A stretch of 45,068 nt of DNA from Bog-159 sp049511415. GTDB taxonomy: Bacteria; Acidobacteriota; Terriglobia; Bryobacterales; Bryobacteraceae. Below, one piece after another: positions 8,804 through 16,024 of this stretch. The position numbers were made by a program, and so were the translations under genes. Location of the stretch: assembly GCA_049511415.1 (NCBI GenBank), contig JBEKYC010000055.1, positions 1-45,068 of the forward strand, given 5' to 3'. The notes beneath the pieces are model-generated. The model saw only the letters and a list, made by a program, of their open reading frames with translations. It searched no databases and was not told where the DNA came from. How positions within the stretch are numbered: the stretch's first letter is position 1; each line of letters starts with the position of its first letter.

Positions 8804-10720
8804 CTACCTTAGGCCGATGCGGCGCACAATTTCCTGGAATTCGGGTTCGGCGCGCAGGCGGTTCCAGGAGGGATCGGCATTCAAACGGATCAGATCGGCG
8901 TCGTGTAAACGGAAGTCTTGTTCCAAGGCCGCCAGCGCCGCTTTCTTCTGGCCCAGGTGCATATAGGCCTTCGCGATATATTCGAAGCCGAAATAATGCC
9001 GGCCATTAGCGCCCTTCGCATTGGCGATAAATCGCAGGAATTCCCGTGGTCCGCCCGCCGTATAGGACGCCCTTATCTTCCGCGCCATTTCCGAATCTCC
9101 GTTATGAGACAAGAGTTGCGCGAGCTCCTCCATGGCCGGACCGTACATTTCCCTCTCAAAGTAGTAATTTCCGAGCACCCAATGCACGGGCGAAAAAGAG
9201 GGATTCGCCGCGAGAACCTTTTGGTATTGCGAAAACGCGGCGTCGTACTGGCCTGCGAAGAAGTAAGCGAAGCCCAGATCGGTTTGCACGATTAAGGACA
9301 ACGGGTCGAGCTCCTGCGCGCGCTTCAATTCGGCAATCGCCTCGGCATGGCGCCCGAGGGGAGACAGATACAAATTGCCGTGCCAGTGGTGCGCCAAGGC
9401 GTAATTGGGATTCAAAGCCAACGCGCGCTGAAATTCCCTCTCCGCGTCGAGCCAATTCCATCTGAAAACGTCGATGCCGGCCAGCGACGTATGCGGCTCT
9501 GCCGAGTTGTCGTCCAGAGCCACCGCCTTGAGGGCCGCGGTCCTGGCTTTAGCCGCGGCCTCGGGAGTGCCGCCCTCGAAAGACAGCAGCGTATAGCAAT
9601 CCGACAGCCCCGCATAGGCTAAGGCGAAATTCGGATTCTTCTCGAGCGACTGGTTGAAATATCCGATGGCCTGTTCAAACCCTTCCGCGTCCCTGCGGTT
9701 CAAATGGTATCGCCCGCGCAGGTAGGCGTCATAGGCATCGGGGTCCGTCGGGCGCGCAGAGCGGAAGCGCCGCCGTTCCGCTGCAGTCAGATTGAGTTTC
9801 ACGGCGCCTGTAATGGCCTCGGCCACTTGCGCCTGCAAGGTCAAGATATCCCGCAAGTCGCCCTCAAACGAATGCGCCCATAGGTGACGGTCGGTGGCGG
9901 CCTGAATAAGCTGCGCGGTGATTCGCATGCGGTTTCCGGAACGCAACACGGAGCCTTCGACGACCGCGTCGACTCCCAGTTCGCGGCCAATTTGGGGAAG
10001 CGACTTGCGGACACCCTTGTATTGCATGATGGAGGTCTTGGACACCACCTTCAGCTCGTGAAGCTGTGCCAGATCGGTGATTAGCTCATCGGTCATGCCG
10101 TCGGTAAAATACTCCTGGCTGGGATCGTTGGACAGATTCTGCAGGGGCAAAACAGCCAGGGCGCGGATGGGCTGGGAATCCGGAAGCGACGCCGGCCAGA
10201 TGCTCCCCCGATTGAGCCAGAGTTCAACTAGAGCCGCCACCAGCAAACCGGAAAGCAGAATCCGGAGCCACCGGCCCGGCATGGACATCTTGGTTACCTG
10301 AGTTGGCTGGTCCCCGGCTGGCGGACTGATCGGTGGGGTCTCCGCCTCGCGAAACACAAAAGCTGGTTTGTAGCCCCGCGGAGGAAGCTCGATCAGAACC
10401 CGATCCTGGCTGCCAATCTCCGCATAGTAATCCCTGAGCTTCTGGCGCAGGCGGCCCGCCTCGTTCCTAACGATTGATTCGATGCGGGGGTCGAACGAAG
10501 CGGGCTTCTCGAAGACGTCCAACCCGATGCCGTATTCGTTGATGCCATCACCCTCGCCGGCAAGGGTGCGTTCCACCAGGTAGCGGAGGAGTTGGCCTCT
10601 GCGCAATGCAGAGGCGAAGGCGGCAGTGGCAAGAAGCCTGGCAAGCTGGCCGCGGATTTCCTCCTGCCGAGTGGAATCCAGCGCAGCCGAGACATGCGTG
10701 GGTCCACCCCCCGTTGCCAT
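8804..10720 (-). CDS. membrane TPR sensor/regulator with FlgO/TolB-N-like domain
   Basis: 638 residues in four parts. Residues about 15-122 are a cytosolic helical domain ending in DRVLIELPPRGYKPAF, an arrangement common at the head of such regulators. Residues 151-169 are one transmembrane helix. Residues about 185-300 (IRALAVLPLQNLSNDP, then FTDGMTDELITDLAQL and VVEGSVLRSG) form the domain shared with TolB-N/FlgO and 'adenylate cyclase-like' TPR proteins. Residues about 310-630 are TPR repeats. The head is predicted inside the cell and the TPRs outside, consistent with an envelope sensor. DNA binding by the N-terminal domain is possible but unproven. A TACACT box lies 6 nt upstream of the ATG. 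The cytochrome gene is divergent. Confidence 0.8.
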   Translation of the reverse strand: MATGGGPTHVSAALDSTRQEEIRGQLARLLATAAFASALRRGQLLRYLVERTLAGEGDGINEYGIGLDVFEKPASFDPRIESIVRNEAGRLRQKLRDYYAEIGSQDRVLIELPPRGYKPAFVFREAETPPISPPAGDQPTQVTKMSMPGRWLRILLSGLLVAALVELWLNRGSIWPASLPDSQPIRALAVLPLQNLSNDPSQEYFTDGMTDELITDLAQLHELKVVSKTSIMQYKGVRKSLPQIGRELGVDAVVEGSVLRSGNRMRITAQLIQAATDRHLWAHSFEGDLRDILTLQAQVAEAITGAVKLNLTAAERRRFRSARPTDPDAYDAYLRGRYHLNRRDAEGFEQAIGYFNQSLEKNPNFALAYAGLSDCYTLLSFEGGTPEAAAKARTAALKAVALDDNSAEPHTSLAGIDVFRWNWLDAEREFQRALALNPNYALAHHWHGNLYLSPLGRHAEAIAELKRAQELDPLSLIVQTDLGFAYFFAGQYDAAFSQYQKVLAANPSFSPVHWVLGNYYFEREMYGPAMEELAQLLSHNGDSEMARKIRASYTAGGPREFLRFIANAKGANGRHYFGFEYIAKAYMHLGQKKAALAALEQDFRLHDADLIRLNADPSWNRLRAEPEFQEIVRRIGLR

Positions 10721-10726
10721 CCCGCC

Positions 10727-10732
10727 AGTGTA
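10727..10732 (-). promoter_or_regulatory. -10-like box 6 nt before the TPR sensor start
   Basis: On the minus strand TACACT is followed by six bases (GGCGGG) and then ATG 10720. A transcript would begin at or next to the start codon. Confidence 0.45.
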
Positions 10733-10753
10733 TCACGCTGAGAACAAAAGCCT

Positions 10754-10763
10754 GTGACGTCAC
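10754..10763. promoter_or_regulatory. 10-bp perfect palindrome in divergent promoter region
   Basis: GTGACGTCAC is a perfect palindrome lying between the divergent TPR sensor and cytochrome genes, about 22 nt upstream of the sensor's -10-like box. It could be an operator for a dimeric regulator. A 10-bp palindrome may also arise by chance. Confidence 0.3.
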
Positions 10764-10843
10764 GGTCCGACTGAGACTTGTATCTCGCGCCGGATTCCAA
10801 TAAGAATGCCTTTGCATCACGGATTTCGCAGTGGAGACGGACT

Positions 10844-11863
10844 ATGGCTCTGACCTGGAAAAGACGGCTGGCAGGAATTTTCGGCTATGGAGTGCTTGTT
10901 TTGTTGGCGCTCGGCGTTCTGGCTCTAACCTTCACGGTTGGCTGGCGGCCCGTAATCGGCGCGAAGAGGCGCCCCCTGACCGCTCGCACGTTCGAGCGCA
11001 CACCAGATCGCCTGCGCCGCGGAGAGTACTTAGTGCGCGCCGTAATCAATTGTATGGGGTGCCACTCGAAGTACGATGAGACAGCGGACCCACCGGTGCT
11101 CGTTTCCAAGGAAGGCGCCGGCGCAGTCTTGTATGAAGACGCAAGTGTTCGCGTCATCGCAGCCAATATCACTTCCGATCCGGAAACCGGCCTCGGCAGA
11201 TGGAGCGACGACGCCATAGCCCGGGCCATCCGCGAGGGCATTGGCCTGGACGGAAGCGCGTTGATTCCTATCATGCCATACGAACACTTCCGCCATCTGT
11301 CCGACGAAGACCTGGCCTCGGTGGTGGTCTTCCTGCGCAGCCTGGCGCCGGTGCACAGCGATTTGCCCCCGTCAAAACTCCCATTCCTAATCGCCCGTCT
11401 GGTCCAGGCAGCCCCGCACCCGGTGACCGAACCGGTGCCGGAACCGGACCTCTCCACACCGGCCAGGCGCGGCGCCTACCTGGCCGAAATGGCCCATTGC
11501 ACCGGATGCCACACACCGCTGGGCCCGCCGCCCAGATTTCAGCCGATCGCAGGCATGGAGATGTCCGGCGGCTCTCCGATGGCGGAGGGCGTGTCTGCCG
11601 CTAATCTTACACCGGATGCTTCCGGCATCGTCTACTATGACGAAGCGCTGTTCATCCAAACCATACGCACCGGCTATGTAGGCGCACGCAAGTTGAAGCA
11701 CATGCCCTGGTGGACCTTTCGCAACATGACCGACGAGGATTTGAAGGCGGTGTTCGCCTATCTGCGAACTCTTAGGCCGGTGCATCATCGGGTGGACAAC
11801 ACGGAGCCACCCACCCTATGCAGGCTCTGTCGGCAAAAACATGGACTGGGAGATCAGAACTAA
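10844..11863 (+). CDS. membrane-anchored multi-heme cytochrome c
   Basis: 339 residues. The start at ATG 10844 is supported by TGGAGAC seven bases upstream and by the anchor it opens (IFGYGVLVLLALGVLALTF, residues about 12-30). Two cytochrome c domains carry heme motifs CMGCH (70-74) and CTGCH (219-223), with candidate distal methionines in IPIMPYEHF (144) and KHMPWWTF (287). The C-terminus has a further cysteine/histidine cluster, CRLCRQKHG (326-334), a C-x2-C-x3-H not of the classic CxxCH form. The layout is like the cytochrome subunit of periplasmic alcohol/sorbosone-type dehydrogenases. No dehydrogenase gene is adjacent, so its electron donor is unknown. Confidence 0.85.
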   Translation: MALTWKRRLAGIFGYGVLVLLALGVLALTFTVGWRPVIGAKRRPLTARTFERTPDRLRRGEYLVRAVINCMGCHSKYDETADPPVLVSKEGAGAVLYEDASVRVIAANITSDPETGLGRWSDDAIARAIREGIGLDGSALIPIMPYEHFRHLSDEDLASVVVFLRSLAPVHSDLPPSKLPFLIARLVQAAPHPVTEPVPEPDLSTPARRGAYLAEMAHCTGCHTPLGPPPRFQPIAGMEMSGGSPMAEGVSAANLTPDASGIVYYDEALFIQTIRTGYVGARKLKHMPWWTFRNMTDEDLKAVFAYLRTLRPVHHRVDNTEPPTLCRLCRQKHGLGDQN

Positions 11864-12240
11864 TGTCCGTTTCTCGACTTTCGGCGATCTGCCTAATCTT
11901 GCTGGCTGCATCCGCAGACACTGTGAAGGCCGACAATATTGCCTTCATGAGCACCAACACGGGCGTATTTGGGACCATCGATTTGAACACCGGCGCGTTC
12001 ACTCAACTCGGCAGTTCGGCCGTCCCGCTCGGGGGCATGGCGGTGGCAAATGGAATGCTCTACGGCAGCTGGTACCACACGCCGGGTTCCGGCACACTTT
12101 ATACGATCAACCGGCTAACGGCAGCCTCGCCATCGTTGGAACTTTATCGGTAAACTACTCTGCCTATGGCTCTACCACCGGCGGCTTGTACTCTCTGGGT
12201 GTGGACGGGAATCTTCTATTCGATCAAATCTACTGAAGGA
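11863..12240 (+). pseudogene. secreted beta-propeller-like protein, frameshifted and truncated
   Basis: ATG 11863 overlaps the last base of the cytochrome stop. It opens a signal peptide (LSAICLILLAASADTVKA) and then STNTGVFGTIDLNTGAFTQL and GGMAVANGMLYG, repeats typical of secreted propeller proteins (often PEP-CTERM type) in Solibacter-like genomes. A one-base loss near 12111 (AAC-CCG read as AACCGG) moves the sense into frame 3 (ANGSLAIVGTLSVNYSAYGS). A one-base gain near 12214 brings it back (YSIKST). Sense ends near 12240, about a third of the expected length. No C-terminal sorting signal is present. Confidence 0.6.
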
Positions 12241-12564
12241 GGAGGACCGTCGGCAGATTCACTTGGCGACGCCGAAGCCGCAGTTGTTGCGGGCGCGCGC
12301 TCAGGAAGGCAAGACGTTCGTGGATTCCTTGAAACTATTGCCATCGCTTCGGGCCGGGTTGCGGGCCGCAAGCCTGCCAGTGGTGCGGGGTGCCCAGCAG
12401 CAGGAACCAGCTTTGGTCTACCTGGACTCGGTTGTGGACGAAATGCCGGACGCGCTGATCCCGCAGGTGCTCTATGACTCGGGGCAAGGGACGATCATAT
12501 TTTCCATCCGGCTCCTGCGTGGCAACACGCTGGTCGTGGAAAGGACCATCGAGTTAGCGGCCGG
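12241..12564 (+). other. open stretch of unknown origin upstream of TIR remnant
   Basis: Frame 2 is open here and continuous with the TIR remnant. It reads for example ALVYLDSVVDEMPDALIPQV and IIFSIRLLRGNTLVVERTIE, which looks protein-like, but I recognise no domain. There is no clear start codon with a ribosome binding site. It may be part of the gene that lost the rest of its TIR protein. Confidence 0.3.
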
Positions 12565-12834
12565 CCCTGTGCTGTCGGAAGCTTCCGTGCAGAGTCGCTG
12601 GTCGAGCGCGAAGTCGACGCAGCGTGGGAGCGAGAGCAGCGCGATGGCCGTCTCGTCCTTTTCCCGATCCGCATCGATGAGGCGGTGATGAGCGCGCCGC
12701 AGCCCTGGGCGGCGGACATACGGCGTAGCCGGCACATCGGCGATTTTAGCGGGTGGAACGACCACGATAGCTACCAGAAGGCGTTTCAGCGATTGCTGCG
12801 CGATCTTGCGCCGGGACCGACCACCCAGCCCTAG
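12565..12834 (+). pseudogene. TIR-domain protein, C-terminal remnant with a frameshift
   Basis: Frame 2 reads VLSEASVQSRW. One base is missing near 12600 (TGG-GTC read as TGGTCG), after which frame 1 continues VEREVDAAWEREQRDGR, LVLFPIRIDEAV, ADIRRSRHIGDFSGW and FQRLLRDL to a stop at 12834. This is the second half of a bacterial TIR domain (pattern LS..S..S.WVE.EV..A...E......LFP.R.D). TIR domains often act as NAD-cleaving effectors in anti-phage defence. The catalytic glutamate region cannot be confirmed and the N-terminus is gone. Confidence 0.6.
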
Positions 12835-13090
12835 CGCGCGCACACCGTCGGCTTCGGAGCAGCCGGCCGCCCGTATCCGAGTTCGATGTTGTCTATCAAT
12901 TCGATATCGTTACCAACGTGGTTCGGCGGCCTGGCTTTCCCCCTGTTGCGAGCCACAGCGACAGCAGAGGCACGGTCCGCAGCCTCAATGGTGAATTCAT
13001 CCCCGAAGGTAGTTAGAAGCGGAGGACGGTGAAACCATTCGTGTCACGAACGTGGGACTCGGGGAGGTGGTGTATTCTCGCTTCCCATCC

Positions 13091-13339
13091 ATGACTTTTG
13101 ACGAGCTCTCGATAATCGCGCCGTCCGTCATCCATGAGCTGGCCGGTGAATTCGTCCGCAGAGGCGATGAATGCCTGAAAGCGGCCGAGAACTCTCAGCC
13201 CGCCGCCGGCATCTTGCTTGCCCTTCGTTCCATATCGCTGTTGCGCAGTATGGCGCTGTTAATGATGCCTTCCACCCGCGATAGTTGGGACGTTCTTAGC
13301 CGGGCGCTTCTTGAATCCGCATTGGGTGGCGTTCGTTGA
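13091..13339 (+). pseudogene. N-terminal fragment of an unrecognised helical protein
   Basis: From ATG 13091 the frame reads MTFDELSIIAPSVIHELAGE and FVRRGDECLKAAEN, then ALRSISLLRSMALLMM and WDVLSRALLES, and ends soon after at 13339. The helical, well-biased sequence resembles the start of a longer protein that would continue ...LLESRDLL. Here it stops in ALGGVR. No function can be given. It lies in the same gene-fragment stretch as the TIR remnant. Confidence 0.35.
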
Positions 13340-13722
13340 ACCCATGCGCGACTTGGTCATCCCGGTATACCAATCTTTTCGCTCCGCAACTTTCACCATT
13401 TGCGTCCTTGATTGGTACGGTGCGCATCCGGCCGGAGTGACGGAACAACTCCAGGCTGTCGGACAGCACGTGATGGCTGCTGAGTTTGCCCCTGCGGTGA
13501 GGATAACAGAATCCCATCGTGTCGCTGTGTCCGGCTGGAAGATGCAGCGCACGCGTCTTCGCCGACGCAGTCCGAGGGAGGCTCACTCGCGATGGAAGAT
13601 GCCCTGGTACTGGCCGCCGCGTGGCGAAGAAGTGCCGAAAGGGCGACGGGGCCACCACAAAACCAGTGTGGTTTCCGCAGCAACGGTACGGAGTCAAGTG
13701 TGAGTCCGTGCGGGGCTGGGTG
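13340..13722. other. no gene seen
   Basis: Several overlapping short frames on both strands without recognisable domains. The right end carries the promoter of the next gene. Confidence 0.4.
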
Positions 13723-13728
13723 TATAAT
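13723..13728 (+). promoter_or_regulatory. consensus -10 hexamer TATAAT
   Basis: A perfect TATAAT 58 nt upstream of ATG 13787. No good -35 is visible at 16-18 nt. It probably drives the secreted repeat protein, whose start has a separate AAAGGA ribosome binding site. Confidence 0.5.
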
Positions 13729-13786
13729 TACTGAACCCAGGAAGCGCATTTTCTGGTTGCATTCCACGTCTGAAAGGAAACCTCGT

Positions 13787-15208
13787 ATGAACAGCCAACG
13801 GAAGACTCACGGGGTGGCGACACTCACGTTATTTGCCACAGCAACATTTGTCTCGATGTTCGGGCTAACGCCCGCGGCTGCACAGCAGGCTGAAGGCAGG
13901 CAGCCGGCCAAAGCCAGCGAGGCCGCCAACCCGGATGCGGTCACGGGCAGCGGAACCGCGGACTACATCGCGATCTGGAAAACCACCACGGCGCTGGGCA
14001 GTTCCGGCCTCTATCAGACAAGCGGCCAAGTGGGCCTGGGCACTATAACCCCGAAAGCGGCGCTGGACGTGGAGACCTCCAATACGGCGGGGACGCCCGC
14101 TATTCAAGGAGAATCGAACGCCACCTCTGGCACGTCGTATGGTGTCGTGGGGAAGGTCAATTCGGCGCCAACCGCCTCGGGAACGCTGGCGGCGGGTGTT
14201 GCGGGCACCTCCAATGGCACGAGCGGCAATACGGCGGGCGTGGTTGGAACTGATTACAATCCGTCAGGAACTGGAGTGTTCGGCCAAGCCACGGCTGGCA
14301 CCAGCAGCGGCCAGCGCGGAGTGGAGGGTATCGCATACGGCCCAGGCGGCGTGGGTGTGCGCGGGGATGCCACCGGCAACACGACCGATCTGAGCTTTGG
14401 CCTGGAAGGCGTCGCGAATGGTCCGATCGATGTCGGGATCTCAGCCTTCGCCACCTCCACAACGGGCCAGACGGCCGGGATGGCGGCCTACGACTACAGC
14501 ACCAGCGGGATTGGTGGAATCTTTGAAGCGACCGCAACTTCCGGTTCAACTACCGGTGTGCAAGTCTACAACGCGAGTTCCAGTGGCGCCGCCGGACTAT
14601 TCAACGCCAGTTCCACCACGGGCAATACCATCGGGATCGTGGTCAATGATTACAGCGCCACGGGTACTGCTGGAGTGTTCAATAACGTCGCTGGCGGCAA
14701 CATCCTGGTCGGGCAAGACAATGGCGCAAACAAGTTCCGGGTGGATGGAACAGGCAGGGGATATTTCGATGGAGGCGTGCAGGCCAGCGGCGCCGATTTT
14801 GCCGAATCAGTGACGGTGCGCGGAGATCGTGCGCGCTATGAGCCGGGAGACCTGCTGGCCATCGATCCCTCGGGAAAACGGCGCCTGGATCTCTCGGACG
14901 AGGCCTACTCGACCCGAGTGGCAGGAATCCTTTCCACCAAGCCAGGCATCCTGGCCAGCACGCACGCGATGCAAGACCCCCGACTGGCGAGCGAAGTGCC
15001 GTTGGCTGTGGTGGGCATCGTGCCGTGCAAAGTGACCACCGAAAACGGCGCGATTAGCGTGGGAGATCTCTTGGTGGCATCCGCGCGCGCGGGGTATGCG
15101 ATGAAGGGAACGGACCGCGGTCGCATGCTTGGCGCGGTGGTGGGCAAGGCCATGGAACCGCTGGCACAGGGGAGCGGCGTGATTCAGGTGCTTGTGACGT
15201 TGCAATAA
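13787..15208 (+). CDS. secreted glycine-rich repeat protein with IMC/peptidase-G2-like C-terminus
   Basis: 473 residues. ATG 13787 follows GAAAGGAAA and opens a signal peptide (LFATATFVSMFGLTPAAAQQ). Next comes the collar ADYIAIWKTTTALGSSGLYQ and VGLGTITPKAALDVE, as in tail-fibre-like and adhesin-like bacterial proteins. A long low-complexity array follows (residues about 110-330) with units such as GTSGNTAGVVGTDYNPSGTG. The C-terminal 140 residues (GADFAESV, YEPGDLLAIDPSGK, VAGILSTKPG, PLAVVGIVPCKV, VGDLLVASARAGYAM) match the pattern of the intramolecular-chaperone/peptidase G2 type end domain, often linked to trimerisation or self-cleavage. Likely a surface or extracellular structural protein. 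Confidence 0.75.
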   Translation: MNSQRKTHGVATLTLFATATFVSMFGLTPAAAQQAEGRQPAKASEAANPDAVTGSGTADYIAIWKTTTALGSSGLYQTSGQVGLGTITPKAALDVETSNTAGTPAIQGESNATSGTSYGVVGKVNSAPTASGTLAAGVAGTSNGTSGNTAGVVGTDYNPSGTGVFGQATAGTSSGQRGVEGIAYGPGGVGVRGDATGNTTDLSFGLEGVANGPIDVGISAFATSTTGQTAGMAAYDYSTSGIGGIFEATATSGSTTGVQVYNASSSGAAGLFNASSTTGNTIGIVVNDYSATGTAGVFNNVAGGNILVGQDNGANKFRVDGTGRGYFDGGVQASGADFAESVTVRGDRARYEPGDLLAIDPSGKRRLDLSDEAYSTRVAGILSTKPGILASTHAMQDPRLASEVPLAVVGIVPCKVTTENGAISVGDLLVASARAGYAMKGTDRGRMLGAVVGKAMEPLAQGSGVIQVLVTLQ

Positions 15209-15352
15209 AACATTGGTTGAGGGATCGGCCGCTGGAGCGGCGGTTGATGCGGCTTAGCGCGAAGGGTTGTTAGGTCTGCGTGCGGCACACTCAAAGGATG
15301 ACATAACGGCAGCAGCTCGCCTTAACGCCGTGCCCAGCCTGAGGAACCGTTC

Positions 15353-15787
15353 TCAGGGCTTGCTTAACTCCAAAAGGAACGTCTTTCCGGGTGAGTTCTG
15401 CTCTTCCAGTCTGACGAACTTGAATCCAGCCACTTGCGCCAAGCTGACATAGTATTGCGCGTCCAGGTCTCGATCACGACGAGCGATTGAACACCCGTAC
15501 TCAATGGTTTCCGACGGCAACTTGGTGCGGAGATAAATATCGGACCGCTGTCCCCCAGGAGCCGGAGATGCGGCCGGGACAACGGCGTCCCAAATCAGCC
15601 ACCGAAAGTGGACCCCGTTGTCAAGACCAATTTGGTTCGCAATAAAGGTTAGAGGCCGCAGGACGGGTGATCGGCACGTCTTATGTCGCATTTGGCCTTC
15701 TGCCATTCCTGGGTAATGCCCACCGTCGTACCAACCAAACCTTAAGCGCGTTATGAATAGCTTCAGAACAGGCCCCCGCAACCACAA
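15353..15787 (-). CDS. hypothetical protein, possibly a fragment
   Basis: 144 residues if started at TTG 15787. The second half looks like genuine protein (SDIYLRTKLPSETIEYGCSI, AQYYVSLAQVAGFKFVRLEE, TFLLELSKP) with good codon bias. The first half is less convincing. No domain is recognised and no ribosome binding site supports the start. It could be the C-terminal end of a larger lost gene. It is convergent with the secreted repeat gene. Confidence 0.4.
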   Translation of the reverse strand: MWLRGPVLKLFITRLRFGWYDGGHYPGMAEGQMRHKTCRSPVLRPLTFIANQIGLDNGVHFRWLIWDAVVPAASPAPGGQRSDIYLRTKLPSETIEYGCSIARRDRDLDAQYYVSLAQVAGFKFVRLEEQNSPGKTFLLELSKP

Positions 15788-16024
15788 AGATGCCTACCAT
15801 CCCTTCCATTTAAATCGGTTCCTTCCAATAAGGAGTAAAATAACTCGTGAGCACCGCCCGTTACGTCCACATCCAGAAGAAGCTCACCGATCAACGGCTG
15901 CTCAGCCTAGAGTGGAATAATTTCGAGACCACCGCCCCATTACACTGGAAGGCACGATTGGTACCCCAACCCGAACACCGGGCATGTCGCAGCCAGATCC
16001 CTCCCTGGCCACTACAGTTTGGCT

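Noticed and set aside
15228..15241. GCCGC-TGGA-GCGGC hairpin after the secreted repeat protein
   Set aside because: Five-bp stem and no T-tract; too weak to call a terminator.
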